Shown: positions 53,888-63,076 of the stretch, piece after piece
Layout of the letters: every line of letters begins with the position of its first letter
How positions within the stretch are numbered: position 1 is the stretch's first letter
Source of the DNA: Bradyrhizobium sp. DOA9
GTDB lineage: Bacteria > Pseudomonadota > Alphaproteobacteria > Rhizobiales > Xanthobacteraceae
NCBI RefSeq assembly: GCF_000617845.2
Contig: NZ_DF820425.1
Span: 4,205,725-4,269,724 of the forward strand
Direction of reading: 5' to 3'
DNA length: 64,000 bases
Notes under the pieces: model-generated
What the model was told of the DNA's origin: nothing
Database searches by the model: none
The model's input: only the letters and a program-made list of their open reading frames with translations
Translations under genes and position numbers: made by a program

Positions 53888-54841
53888 ATGGCTGATGTCG
53901 CAATTCCCCGGGCCAAGCCTCAGATGACCGAGGCTGGCGCCTGGGCCCAGCTCAAACACAATCGCAACTGGCTCGGCTTCTGGTTCATGGTGCCGGCCAT
54001 GGTGTTCCTGATCTTCTTCCTGGCCTATCCGCTCGGGCTCGGCATCTGGCTGTCCTTCACGGACACGCGCATCGGCAGGGTCGGACACTTCATCGCCTTC
54101 GAGAACTACGAGTGGCTGTGGGACGATTCCATCTTCTGGCTGTCGGTGTTCAACACGCTGCTCTACACCTTCGTCGCCAGCGCCATCAAGTTCGGCATCG
54201 GCCTTTACCTCGCGCTGCTGCTCAACGAGCACATGCCGTTCAAGGCGATGCTGCGCGCGATGGTGCTCATCCCCTTCATCGTGCCGACGGTGCTCTCCGC
54301 GCTCGCCTTCTGGTGGATTTTCGACTCGCAATTCTCGATCATCTCCTGGTCGCTGAAGCATCTCGGCCTGATCAACCAGAACATCAACTTCCTCGGCGAC
54401 ACGACCTGGGCGCGCATCTGCGTGATCTTCGCCAATATCTGGCGCGGCGTGCCGTTCGTGGCGATCACGCTGCTCGCAGGGCTGCAGACCGTCTCGCCCT
54501 CGCTCTATGAGGCGGCGACGCTCGACGGCGCCACGCGCTGGCAGAATTTCCGCTACATCACCTATCCGCTGCTGACGCCGATCATCGCCGTCGTGATGAC
54601 CTTCTCCGTGCTCTTCACCTTCACCGACTTCCAGCTGATCTGGGCGATGACGCGTGGCGGCCCGGTCAACGCTACCCACCTGATGGCGACCCTGTCCTAT
54701 CAGCGCGCGATCATCGCCGGGCAGCTCGGCGAGGGCGCCGCGATCTCCAGCGCGATGATCCCGTTCCTGCTGGCCGCGATCATGGTCTCGTGGTTCGGAT
54801 TGCAGCGCCGGAAGTGGCAGCAGGGAGAGAGCAATGACTGA
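53888..54841 (+). CDS. Sugar ABC transporter permease (MalF/UgpA type)
   Basis: 317 residues, six membrane helices. The EAA loop that docks with the ATPase is YEAATLDGATRWQNFRYITYPLLTP. Its last 8 bases overlap the second permease start. Pairs with the next gene to form the CUT1 channel. Confidence 0.92.
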   Translation: MADVAIPRAKPQMTEAGAWAQLKHNRNWLGFWFMVPAMVFLIFFLAYPLGLGIWLSFTDTRIGRVGHFIAFENYEWLWDDSIFWLSVFNTLLYTFVASAIKFGIGLYLALLLNEHMPFKAMLRAMVLIPFIVPTVLSALAFWWIFDSQFSIISWSLKHLGLINQNINFLGDTTWARICVIFANIWRGVPFVAITLLAGLQTVSPSLYEAATLDGATRWQNFRYITYPLLTPIIAVVMTFSVLFTFTDFQLIWAMTRGGPVNATHLMATLSYQRAIIAGQLGEGAAISSAMIPFLLAAIMVSWFGLQRRKWQQGESND

Positions 54842-55760
54842 CCTGCCCACCAGATCCATCGATCTCAAGAATGTGCTGTCGGGCTCGGCGCCTACGGCCG
54901 ATCACAGCGAGGGCATGAGCTATCTGCAGTCGGTGCCGCGCAGGCTCGTGACGCTGTACCTGCCGCTCACGATCATCGTCGTCGTCCTGCTGTTCCCGTT
55001 CTACTGGATGGCGCTGACCTCGGTGAAGCCCGACGAGCAGCTGCTCGACCTCGACAAGTACAATCCGTTCTGGACCTGGAATCCGACCTTCAAGCACTTC
55101 CACAAGCTGCTGTTCGAGAGCTACTATCCCTATTGGCTCTGGAACACGATGTATGTGGCGATCTGCGCCACGGTGCTCTCGATCATCGCCTCGGTGTTCG
55201 CCGCCTACGCCATCGTGCGCTTGCGTTACAAGGGCGCCAATCTCGTCGGCGGCCTGATCTTCCTCGCCTATCTGGTGCCGCCGTCGATCCTGTTCATTCC
55301 GCTCGCCACGGTCGTGTACCAGTACGGCCTGTTCGATTCGCCGCTGGCCCTGATCCTGACCTATCCGACCATCCTGATCCCGTTCTCGACCTGGCTGTTG
55401 ATGGGCTATTTCAAGACCATCCCGTTCGAGCTCGAGGAATGCGCGCTGATCGACGGGGCGAGCCGCTGGCAGATCCTGGTCAAAATCGTGGTGCCGCTGG
55501 CCATTCCCGGCCTGATCTCGGCCTTCATCTTCTGCTTCACGCTGTGCTGGAACGAGTTCATCTACGCCCTGACGTTCCTGCAATCGACCAGCAACAAGAC
55601 GGTGCCGGTCGCAATCGTGAACGAGTTCGTGGACGGCGACATCTACCGCTGGGGCTCACTGATGGCGGGCGCGCTGGCCGGCTCGCTGCCGCTCGTGATC
55701 CTTTACGCCTTCTTCGTGGAGCATTATGTGTCGGCGATGACCGGCGCCGTGAAGGAGTGA
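54834..55760 (+). CDS. Sugar ABC transporter permease (MalG/UgpE type)
   Basis: 308 residues with six membrane helices. EAA loop: LEECALIDGASRWQILVKIVVPLAIPG. N-terminal cytosolic extension of about 35 residues. Final transport gene; 67 bp later comes the epimerase-like gene. Confidence 0.92.
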   Translation: MTDLPTRSIDLKNVLSGSAPTADHSEGMSYLQSVPRRLVTLYLPLTIIVVVLLFPFYWMALTSVKPDEQLLDLDKYNPFWTWNPTFKHFHKLLFESYYPYWLWNTMYVAICATVLSIIASVFAAYAIVRLRYKGANLVGGLIFLAYLVPPSILFIPLATVVYQYGLFDSPLALILTYPTILIPFSTWLLMGYFKTIPFELEECALIDGASRWQILVKIVVPLAIPGLISAFIFCFTLCWNEFIYALTFLQSTSNKTVPVAIVNEFVDGDIYRWGSLMAGALAGSLPLVILYAFFVEHYVSAMTGAVKE

Positions 55761-55827
55761 TCGCGGGGCTTGCCGAGGGCGCGTCAGGAGCGGCGCGCTT
55801 CGGCCAATAAAATGAGGAGTTGAGCTC

Positions 55828-56814
55828 TTGCACATTCTGGTTCTCGGCGCCGCCGGCATGGTCGGCCGCAAACTCTGTGAACGGCTGCTCCGCGACGGCC
55901 GGCTCGGCAAGAGCGACATCACGAAATTGACCATGCACGACGTGGTCGAGCCCAACAAGCCGGAGATAGCCGGCTTCCCGGTCGAGACCGTTTCGGGCGA
56001 TTTCGCCGTCCCGGGCGCCGCCGAGAAGCTGATCGCCGGCCGCCCCGACGTGATCTTCCATCTCGCCGCGATCGTCTCCGGCGAGGCCGAGCTCGATTTC
56101 GACAAGGGCTATCGCATCAATCTCGACGGCACCCGGATGCTGCTCGATGCGATCCGCCTTGCGGGCGGCGGCTACAAGCCGCGCGTGGTGTTCACGTCCT
56201 CGATCGCAGTGTTCGGCGCGCCGTTTCCCGATGCGATCGGCGACGAGTTCTTCCATACCCCGCTGCTCAGCTACGGCACCCAGAAGGCGATCGGCGAGCT
56301 CCTGCTCGCCGACTATTCCCGCCGCGGCTTCCTCGACGGCATCGGCATCCGCCTGCCGACCATCTGCATCCGGCCGGGCCTGCCCAACAAGGCGGCCTCG
56401 GGCTTCTTCTCCAACATCCTGCGCGAGCCGCTGGCCGGCAAGGAAGCAATCCTCCCGGTCTCCGAGGACGTCCGCCACTGGCACGCGACGCCGCGCTCGG
56501 CCGTCGGCTTCCTGCTCCACGCCGGCACCATGGATCTCGCGGCCGTCGGGCCGCGCCGAAACCTGACCATGCCCGGCCTGTCGGCAACGGTCGGCGAGCA
56601 GATCGCCGCCTTGAAGCGGGTTGCGGGCGAGAAGGTCGCCGCGCGCATCAAGCGCGAGCCCGATCCCTTCATCGTCGGGATCGTCGGCGGCTGGCCGCGC
56701 AATTTCGACGCGAGGCGGTCGCGCGAGCTCGGCTTCACCACCGCCGAGAAGACCTTCGACGATATCATCCGCATTCACATCGAAGACGAGCTCGGCGGCA
56801 ATTTCGTCGCCTGA
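55828..56814 (+). CDS. NAD-dependent epimerase/dehydratase-family protein, D-erythronate dehydrogenase (DenD)-like
   Basis: 328 residues beginning at TTG 55828, with GAGGAGTTGAGCTC upstream; no ATG fits. Glycine motif LGAAGMVGRKLCERLL near the start, catalytic Ser in TSSIAVFGAPFP and YxxxK in SYGTQKAIGE. The length and core match DenD-type dehydrogenases that act on C2/C3 of short aldonic acids. In this context it may oxidise a sugar acid rather than epimerise a UDP-sugar. Same operon direction as the kinase and aldolase. Confidence 0.85.
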   Translation: MHILVLGAAGMVGRKLCERLLRDGRLGKSDITKLTMHDVVEPNKPEIAGFPVETVSGDFAVPGAAEKLIAGRPDVIFHLAAIVSGEAELDFDKGYRINLDGTRMLLDAIRLAGGGYKPRVVFTSSIAVFGAPFPDAIGDEFFHTPLLSYGTQKAIGELLLADYSRRGFLDGIGIRLPTICIRPGLPNKAASGFFSNILREPLAGKEAILPVSEDVRHWHATPRSAVGFLLHAGTMDLAAVGPRRNLTMPGLSATVGEQIAALKRVAGEKVAARIKREPDPFIVGIVGGWPRNFDARRSRELGFTTAEKTFDDIIRIHIEDELGGNFVA

Positions 56815-56835
56815 CCTCCGACTGAGCGGGTCCTG

Positions 56836-57813
56836 ATGATGGCGAGCGTTGCTTGCATCGGCGAATGCATGGTCGAGCTCCGGCAGGCCCAGGGCGGCGC
56901 GTCTGCCGGGCAGGGGCAGGGCGGCGGCCTGTACTCGCGCAGTTTCGGCGGTGACACCCTCAACACCGCCGTGTATCTGGCGCGGCTGGACGTCAAGGTC
57001 GACTATTTCACCGCGCTCGGCGACGACGCGCTAAGCGACGAGATGATCGCCGCCTGGAACGCGGAGAACGTTGGCACGCGGCGCGTCGTGCGCCTGCCGG
57101 GCAAGCTGCCCGGCCTCTACATGATCCAGACGGATGCAAAGGGCGAGCGCCAGTTCTTCCACTGGCGGGACAACTCTGCCGCGCGCCAGCTGATGAGCCT
57201 GCCGGAGACGGACGAGCTGCTCAACTCGTTGATGAGCTACGACATCGTCTACCTCTCCGCGATCACGCTCTCGATCTACGATGCGCCCGGGCGCGAGCGT
57301 CTGTTCGCCGCGATCAAGCGCGCGCGCCTGCTCGGCACCCGGTTCGTGTTCGACACCAATTTCCGCGCGCGCGGCTGGCCGGACCGCGATATCGCGCGGG
57401 AGGTGTTTACAACCGCCTTCGCGATCGCCGACATCGTGCTGACCTCGACCGAGGACCTGCTCGCGCTCTGGCCCGGCGAAAGTCACGAGCAACTGATGGC
57501 GCGCATCCCCACCCCGGAGCTGGTGTTCCGTCTGCCCGAGCCGGTGAGCCTGTTGCGCTATCCCGGCGGCGCCAGCGAGGTCCGCGCCGAGCCCATGACC
57601 AAGCCGGTGGTCGATACCACCGCCGCCGGCGACAGCTTCGCCGCCGCCTATATCGCGGCCCGGCTCGCCGGCGCTGAGCCGGTCGAAGCAGCCCTATCAG
57701 GGCATCGCCTCGCCAGCCTCGTGATCTGCTATCCCGGCGCCATCATTCCGGGCTATGCCATGCCGCCGAAGAAGCGGCACCGGCCGGCGGCCTCCCGCCA
57801 GGCCGCCAAGTAA
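56836..57813 (+). CDS. kdgK: PfkB-family sugar kinase, 2-keto-3-deoxygluconate kinase-like
   Basis: 325 residues starting at ATG 56836 (a second ATG follows at once). PfkB signatures: GGDTLNTAVYLARLDVKVDYFTALGDDALSDEM near the front and DTTAAGDSFAAAYIAARL with the catalytic Asp at the rear. TDAKGERQFFHWRDNSAAR is the KdgK substrate pocket region. It phosphorylates 2-keto-3-deoxy acids at C6 (or C5). It lies 21 bp behind the dehydrogenase gene and 25 bp before the aldolase. Confidence 0.88.
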   Translation: MMASVACIGECMVELRQAQGGASAGQGQGGGLYSRSFGGDTLNTAVYLARLDVKVDYFTALGDDALSDEMIAAWNAENVGTRRVVRLPGKLPGLYMIQTDAKGERQFFHWRDNSAARQLMSLPETDELLNSLMSYDIVYLSAITLSIYDAPGRERLFAAIKRARLLGTRFVFDTNFRARGWPDRDIAREVFTTAFAIADIVLTSTEDLLALWPGESHEQLMARIPTPELVFRLPEPVSLLRYPGGASEVRAEPMTKPVVDTTAAGDSFAAAYIAARLAGAEPVEAALSGHRLASLVICYPGAIIPGYAMPPKKRHRPAASRQAAK

Positions 57814-57838
57814 ACAGCGACCACATGAATCGAGACCT

Positions 57839-58489
57839 ATGACCACTTCTGCCCAACAGAACCACCTCGTCGCGCTGTTCAAAGCCGCGACCGTCATTCC
57901 CGTGCTCACCATCGAGCGCATCCAGGATGCGGTGCCGCTGGCGCGCGCGCTGGTTGCCGGCGGTGTCCGCACGCTGGAGGTGACCCTGCGGACATCAGTT
58001 GCGATCGAGGCGGCGCGCGCAGTGATGACCGAGGTGCCCGAGGCGGTCGTCGGCATCGGCACCATTCTCAATCCGGCCGACTTCAGCCGGGTCGAAAGGC
58101 TCGGCGTCGCGTTCGGCATCAGTCCGGGCCTGACCCCGGATCTGCTCAAGGCGGCGACCGACAGCTCCTTGCCGTTCGCGCCGGGCATTGCCACGGCCTC
58201 CGAGCTGATGATGGCGCTGTCCTACGGCTTCGACGTCGCAAAGTTCTTCCCGGCGGAGCAGGCCGGCGGCATCAAGGGCCTGCGCGCCCTCGGCGGGCCG
58301 TTCCCGAACGTGCGGTTCTGCCCGACCGGCGGGGTGGGCGAGGCCAATGCCGCGACCTGGCTGGCCGAACCCAATGTCGTTGCGGTCGGCGGGTCCTGGC
58401 TGTGCCCGACGGCGGAGATCCGGGCCGGGAACTGGGCCGGCATAACTGCCATCTGCGAGCGGACCCTCAAGGCGCTGAAAGCCGCGTGA
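57839..58489 (+). CDS. eda: 2-keto-3-deoxy-6-phosphogluconate (KDPG) aldolase
   Basis: 216 residues from ATG 57839. Active-site residues: Glu47 in RTLEVTLRT, Schiff-base Lys135 in DVAKFFPAE, and the phosphate-binding CPTGGV loop. This is the bacterial KDPG/KHG aldolase fold. It cleaves KDPG (or the product of kdgK) to pyruvate and a triose phosphate, closing the pathway. Final gene of the run. Confidence 0.93.
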   Translation: MTTSAQQNHLVALFKAATVIPVLTIERIQDAVPLARALVAGGVRTLEVTLRTSVAIEAARAVMTEVPEAVVGIGTILNPADFSRVERLGVAFGISPGLTPDLLKAATDSSLPFAPGIATASELMMALSYGFDVAKFFPAEQAGGIKGLRALGGPFPNVRFCPTGGVGEANAATWLAEPNVVAVGGSWLCPTAEIRAGNWAGITAICERTLKALKAA

Positions 58490-58549
58490 AGTCTTGCCAT
58501 CCCTGGGCTAAGACTTAGCTCAGGACTAGACCTGCAGGGAGAGACGACC

Positions 58550-59719
58550 ATGACCGCCAGCATCGTCGGATGGGCGCATACGCCGTTCGGCAAGTTCGAC
58601 ACCGAAACCGTCGAAAGCCTCGTCACCCGCGTCGCCAACGAGGCGATGGCCGATGCCGGCATTTCGGCCTCCGATGTCGACGAGATCGTGCTCGGCCATT
58701 TCAATGCCGGCTTCTCGCCGCAGGATTTTACCGCCTCCCTGGTGCTTCAGGCCGATCCGAAGCTGCGCTTCAAGCCGGCGACCCGCGTCGAGAATGCCTG
58801 CGCGACCGGCTCGGCCGCCGTCCATCAGGGCCTGCGTGCGATTGCCGCAGGCGCCGCCAAGATCGTCCTGGTCGTCGGCGTGGAGCAGATGACCCGCACG
58901 CCGGGGCCCGAGATCGGCAAGAACCTGCTCAAGGCGTCCTACCTGCCCGAGGACGGCGACACCGTCGGCGGCTTCGCCGGGGTATTCGGCAAGATCGCCA
59001 GCTCCTACTTCCAGAAATACGGCGACCAGTCCGACGCGCTGGCGCTGATCGCGGCCAAGAACCACAAGAACGGCGTCGCCAATCCCTTCGCCCAGATGCG
59101 CAAGGACTTTGGCTTCGACTTCTGCCGCGCCGAGAGCGAGAAGAACCCTTACGTCGCCGGTCCCCTGAAGCGCACCGACTGCTCGCTGGTCTCCGACGGC
59201 GCCGCCGCCCTGGTGCTGGCCGATGCCGAGACGGCAAAGGGCATGAGCAAGTCGATCGGCTTCCGTGCCACTGCGCACGCCCAGGACTTCCTGCCGATGA
59301 GCAAGCGCGACATCCTGCAGTTCGAGGGCTGCACGGTCGCCTGGCAGCGCGCGCTGGAGAAGGCCGGTGTCACGCTGTCCGATCTCTCCTTCGTCGAGAC
59401 CCATGACTGCTTCACCGTTGCCGAGCTGATCGAGTACGAAGCGATGGGCCTGACGCCGAAGGGGCAGGGCGCCCGCGCCATCAAGGAAGGCTGGACGCTG
59501 AAGGACGGCAAGCTGCCGATCAATCCGTCCGGAGGCCTCAAGGCCAAGGGCCATCCGATCGGCGCCACCGGCGTCTCCATGCATGTGATGACCGCGATGC
59601 AGCTCGCGGGCCAGGCGCCCGAGGGCATGCAGCTGAAAAATGCAAAACTCGGCGGCATCTTCAACATGGGCGGTGCTGCCGTCGCCAACTACGTCTCCGT
59701 CCTGGAGCCGCTGAAGTAG
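58550..59719 (+). CDS. Thiolase family protein (acetyl-CoA acetyltransferase-like), with catalytic Cys
   Basis: 389 residues. The acyl-transfer nucleophile is Cys84 in VENACATGSAA, and the second half carries NPSGGLKAKGHPIGATG with the active-site His. This fits a functional SCP2-like thiolase. It is 60 bp after the aldolase; a GGAGAGAC site precedes the ATG. Stands alone, about 450 bp from the CoA-transferase group. Confidence 0.9.
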   Translation: MTASIVGWAHTPFGKFDTETVESLVTRVANEAMADAGISASDVDEIVLGHFNAGFSPQDFTASLVLQADPKLRFKPATRVENACATGSAAVHQGLRAIAAGAAKIVLVVGVEQMTRTPGPEIGKNLLKASYLPEDGDTVGGFAGVFGKIASSYFQKYGDQSDALALIAAKNHKNGVANPFAQMRKDFGFDFCRAESEKNPYVAGPLKRTDCSLVSDGAAALVLADAETAKGMSKSIGFRATAHAQDFLPMSKRDILQFEGCTVAWQRALEKAGVTLSDLSFVETHDCFTVAELIEYEAMGLTPKGQGARAIKEGWTLKDGKLPINPSGGLKAKGHPIGATGVSMHVMTAMQLAGQAPEGMQLKNAKLGGIFNMGGAAVANYVSVLEPLK

Positions 59720-59728
59720 TTCAGTCCT

Positions 59729-59764
59729 GTAGGGTGGGCAAAGGCGCCACGCGCCGTGCCCACC
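59729..59764. repeat. Palindromic intergenic repeat (GTAGGGTGGGCAAAGGCG family)
   Basis: GGTGGGCA and its inverse TGCCCACC enclose GGCGCC-type inner arms. This short hairpin is another repeat type common between genes in Bradyrhizobium. It follows the thiolase stop by 9 bp and could act as its terminator. Confidence 0.7.
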
Positions 59765-59836
59765 TTCTTTGCGTTAGATCATGGTGGGCCCGCGCGGCCC
59801 CATTAATGCTCTGATTGGTTTGCAGGGAAATGCATC

Positions 59837-60043
59837 ATGGGCACTGACTACGAAGACTCGCTGTCGATGGACGCGTTGAACGATCGTATCGCGATCCTCG
59901 AGGACAATATCCGCCAGCTCATCGAGCAGGCCGCTGCCGCCTCGGGCGAGCAGAACGAGTCGCGCATCGCCGACCGGATCAGCCAGCAGAACGAGGAGCT
60001 CGACCGGCTCCTGAAGATCCGGGAATCCCGCCAGAAGAAATAG
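59837..60043 (+). CDS. Small coiled-coil hypothetical protein, 68 aa
   Basis: 68 residues, nearly all charged helix: SMDALNDRIAILEDNIRQLIEQAAAASGEQNESRIADRISQQNEELDRLLKIRESRQKK. Heptad spacing of Ile/Leu predicts a coiled coil. No signal or membrane segment. Found as an isolated small gene; function unknown. Confidence 0.65.
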   Translation: MGTDYEDSLSMDALNDRIAILEDNIRQLIEQAAAASGEQNESRIADRISQQNEELDRLLKIRESRQKK

Positions 60044-60167
60044 CGGACGATGTTGCCCCGCGGCGCATGCCGCCATACGCCGCCCGCCCTTGCGCGAGCG
60101 GCGGCACTGCCGTTAGCTGGACTGAAATCGCGAGGGCATTTGAGCCCCGCGTAATCGGGAGCAAGCG

Positions 60168-61376
60168 ATGGGGCCGCTGAAGGGCATCAAGGTCATCGAC
60201 ATGACCACCGTGCTGATGGGGCCCTATGCGACCCAGATGCTCGGCGATTACGGTGCCGATGTCATCAAGGTGGAATCGCTGGACGGCGACGTCACCCGCC
60301 TGATCGGTCCGATGCGTCACGCCGGCATGGGTCCGGTGTTCCTCAACACCAACCGCAGCAAGCGCTCGATCTGCCTCGATCTGAAGAAGCCGGCGGGGCG
60401 CGAAGCCGTGTTGCGGCTTTTGAAGGACGCAGACGTCCTTGTCTATAACGTCCGCCCACAGGCCATGGCGCGGCTGCAGCTCGGCTACGACGTCGTCTCC
60501 GCCATCAACCCGCGCCTGGTCTATGCCGGCGTGTTCGGCTTCGGCCAGGACGGGCCCTATGCCGCAAAGCCCGCTTACGACGATCTGATCCAGGGCGCGA
60601 CCGCGTTGCCGGCGCTGATGGCGCAGACCGGCGACGGCGTGCCGCGCTATGTGCCGAACGCGCTGGTGGATCGTATCGTCGGCCTCACCGCAGTCGGCGC
60701 GATCTGCGCCAGCCTGGTGCACCGCGACCGCACCGGCCGCGGCCAGCGCGTCGATATCCCGATGTTCGAGACCATGGCCGGCTTCGTCATGGGCGATCAC
60801 ATGGGCGGGCTCACCTTCGAGCCGCCGCTCGACAAGGGCGGCTATGCCCGCCATCTCTCGCGCGACCGCAGGCCTTACAAGACCTCGGACGGCTATCTCA
60901 GCGTCATCGTCTACAACGACAAGCAGTGGGAGAACTTCTTCAAGGCCACGGGGCGCGACGACCTGCGCGCCGATCCCAAATTCGCGACCTTCGCCGGCCG
61001 CGCCGCCAATATCAATGAGGTCTACGCTGAGCTCGCGCGCATCTTCGAGACGCGGACCACGGAAGAATGGATCGACCTGCTGACGAAAGCCGACGTGCCT
61101 GTCATGCCGATGCACGACCTCGCCTCGATCTTGCATGACGAGCATCTGGAAGCGACCGGGTTCTTTCCGGTCGTGACCCATCCGACCGAAGGTCCGATCC
61201 GCAGCATGAAGGTGACGGCGACCTGGTCCGAGACCGAAGCCGAGCCGGTACGCCTGGCGCCGCGGCTCAACGAGCACGGCGCCGAGATCTTGCGCGAGAT
61301 CGGCTACTCGGACGATGAGATCGCGGCGATGGTGCGCGACGGTGTCACGCGTGACGCGCCGGAGGTGAGAGCATGA
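60168..61376 (+). CDS. CaiB/BaiF-type (family III) CoA-transferase
   Basis: 402 residues. MGPLKGIKVIDMTTVLMGPYATQMLGDYGADVIKVE is the family opening; the catalytic Asp is Asp168 in NALVDRIVGLTAVG. It moves CoA between carboxylic acids through a glutamyl/aspartyl anhydride. Its stop overlaps the next gene (ATGA), so all three genes to 62865 are translationally coupled. Confidence 0.93.
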   Translation: MGPLKGIKVIDMTTVLMGPYATQMLGDYGADVIKVESLDGDVTRLIGPMRHAGMGPVFLNTNRSKRSICLDLKKPAGREAVLRLLKDADVLVYNVRPQAMARLQLGYDVVSAINPRLVYAGVFGFGQDGPYAAKPAYDDLIQGATALPALMAQTGDGVPRYVPNALVDRIVGLTAVGAICASLVHRDRTGRGQRVDIPMFETMAGFVMGDHMGGLTFEPPLDKGGYARHLSRDRRPYKTSDGYLSVIVYNDKQWENFFKATGRDDLRADPKFATFAGRAANINEVYAELARIFETRTTEEWIDLLTKADVPVMPMHDLASILHDEHLEATGFFPVVTHPTEGPIRSMKVTATWSETEAEPVRLAPRLNEHGAEILREIGYSDDEIAAMVRDGVTRDAPEVRA

Positions 61377-62509
61377 GCTTCATCACCGGCGTCGGCCTGA
61401 CGCCGTTCGGCAAGCACGAGGGCTCGACTTCGCTCGACTTGATGAGCAAGGCCGCGCAACTAGCCCTCGACGATGCCGGCCTCGCGCGCACCGACATCGA
61501 CGGCATCCTCTGCGGCTATTCCACGGTCTCCCCGCACATCATGCTCGCGACTGTCTTCGCCGAGCATTTCGGTATCCGTCCGAGCTACGCTCACGCCGTT
61601 CAGGTCGGCGGCGCCACGGGTCTTGCGATGACGATGCTGGCGCATCACCTCGTCGCGTCAGGCGTCTGCCGCAACGTTCTGGTCGTCGCCGGCGAGAACC
61701 GCCTCACCGGGCAGAGCCGCGATGCCTCGATCCAGGCGCTGGCGCAGGTCGGCCATCCCGACTACGAGGTGCCGCTCGGCCCAACTATCCCGGCCTATTA
61801 TGGCCTCGTTGCCAACCGCTACATGCACGAATACGGCGTGACCGAAGAGGACCTCGCCGAGGTCGCGGTGCTGATGCGCGCCCACGCCTGCACCCATCCC
61901 GGCGCGCAATTCCACGATCCCATCAATGTCGCCGACGTCATGGCCTCCAAGCCGGTGGCGATGCCGCTCAAGCTGCTCGATTGCTGCCCGGTCTCCGACG
62001 GCGGCGCGGCCTTCGTCGTCAGCCGCGAGCGAACCGGGGAAGCGGGCGTGCGCATCCGCGGCTGCGCCCAGGCGCACACCCATCAGCATGTCACGGCCGC
62101 GCCCGCCCTCAGCGAGCTTGGTGCCGAGATCTCCATCGCCCGCGCGAAGCAGGCCACGGGCCTGGCGATCTGCGACGTGCGTTATGCCGCGATCTACGAC
62201 AGCTTCACGATCACGCTCGCGATGCTGCTGGAAGATCTCGGGCTCGCCGGCCGCGGCGAGGCGGCCGCGCGCGTGCGCGCCGGCCATTTCAGCCGCGACG
62301 GCACGATGCCGCTGAATACCCATGGCGGCCTGCTCAGCTACGGTCATTGCGGCGTCGGCGGGGCCATGGCGCATCTGGTCGAGGCGCATTTGCAGATGAC
62401 GGGGCGGGCGGCGACCCGCCAGGTGCGCGATGCCTCGATTGCGCTGCTGCACGGCGACGGCGGCGTGCTGTCGTCTCACGTCAGCATGTTCCTGGAGCGG
62501 GTCAGATGA
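61373..62509 (+). CDS. SCP2-type thiolase homologue without the nucleophilic Cys (Ltp2-like)
   Basis: 378 residues of thiolase fold. Where thiolases have the CxS/CxT nucleophile, this reads VQVGGATGLAM: Cys is Gly80. The C-terminal site is NTHGGLLSYGHCGVGG. The lack of Cys plus a coupled DUF35 gene matches the lipid-transfer protein/Ltp2 group, some of which are retro-aldol lyases in steroid side-chain breakdown. So acyl transfer is unlikely; C-C cleavage of a beta-hydroxyacyl-CoA is one option. Confidence 0.82.
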   Translation: MSFITGVGLTPFGKHEGSTSLDLMSKAAQLALDDAGLARTDIDGILCGYSTVSPHIMLATVFAEHFGIRPSYAHAVQVGGATGLAMTMLAHHLVASGVCRNVLVVAGENRLTGQSRDASIQALAQVGHPDYEVPLGPTIPAYYGLVANRYMHEYGVTEEDLAEVAVLMRAHACTHPGAQFHDPINVADVMASKPVAMPLKLLDCCPVSDGGAAFVVSRERTGEAGVRIRGCAQAHTHQHVTAAPALSELGAEISIARAKQATGLAICDVRYAAIYDSFTITLAMLLEDLGLAGRGEAAARVRAGHFSRDGTMPLNTHGGLLSYGHCGVGGAMAHLVEAHLQMTGRAATRQVRDASIALLHGDGGVLSSHVSMFLERVR

Positions 62510-62865
62510 GCGAGCGACTGGCGGACTGGACCACGGGCGCAGAGGCCATCACTTACCAGACCTGTAGCTCATGCGGGCATGTACAGTATTTCTACCGCGC
62601 CTTCTGCGCGGCTTGTGGCGAATCGGATCCGCGCGAGGCACGCGCCAGCGGTAAGGGCAGGGTGTACGCGACCTCGCTGGTCTGCCGCGCGGCAACGCCC
62701 GAGACGCGCGCGCACCTGCCCTACAACATCCTGCTGGTCGATTGCGCCGAGGGTTTTCGCATGATGGCCCACGGCGAGAATGACCTCGCCATCGGCGATT
62801 CGGTCATTGCGAGCTTCAAGCCCTTTGCCGGCAAGCTGGTGCCGTTCTTCGCCAGACCGAAGTAG
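62506..62865 (+). CDS. DUF35 Zn-ribbon/OB-fold protein
   Basis: 119 residues. A rubredoxin-like zinc ribbon with Cys20, Cys23, Cys34 and Cys37 (CSSCGHVQYFYRAFCAACG) leads into an OB-fold (GRVYATSLVCRAATPETRAHLPYNILLVDC, then GDSVIASFKPFAGKLVPFFARPK). DUF35 proteins bind acyl-CoA partners and are obligatory for Ltp2-type aldolases. ATGA overlap with the preceding gene supports a complex. Confidence 0.9.
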   Translation: MSERLADWTTGAEAITYQTCSSCGHVQYFYRAFCAACGESDPREARASGKGRVYATSLVCRAATPETRAHLPYNILLVDCAEGFRMMAHGENDLAIGDSVIASFKPFAGKLVPFFARPK

Positions 62866-62873
62866 TGTGGATC

Positions 62874-62955
62874 CGTCATTCGGGGGCGGTCGTGTGACCG
62901 AGCCTGGAACGGGAATTCTGGGCTTGGCTTGTGCGAGAGCCACCCCGGAATGACG
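62874..62955. repeat. Palindromic intergenic repeat (CGTCATTC...GAATGACG family)
   Basis: Begins CGTCATTCGGGGGCGG and ends CACCCCGGAATGACG, with GGGAATTCTGGG in the interior. A degenerate relative of the repeat at 19081, 8 bp after the DUF35 stop. Confidence 0.65.
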
Positions 62956-62974
62956 AAAACGCTCAAACTCGAAC

Positions 62975-63076
62975 TCAACGCCCGTAGAACAAGATGCTGG
63001 CGATGACGAGCATCGCCGTCACCGCCAGCATATGCGCGAGCGCTCCCGAGGCCGCCCCCTTGGTGGCTTCCTTCAT
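62975..63076 (-). CDS. Mini membrane protein, 33 aa
   Basis: ATG at 63076 follows GGGAGAAAACGGC, and the frame ends TGA at 62975-62977. The product begins MKEATKGAASGALAHMLAV and continues as one hydrophobic helix (TAMLVIASILFYGR), with a positively charged N-terminus. The good ribosome site and membrane character argue for a real gene, too short for usual calling. Function unknown. Confidence 0.55.
   Translation of the reverse strand: MKEATKGAASGALAHMLAVTAMLVIASILFYGR

Noticed and set aside
61373..62509. Assignment as an ordinary acetyl-CoA acetyltransferase
   Set aside because: The nucleophilic Cys is absent (Gly80), unlike the thiolase at 58550.
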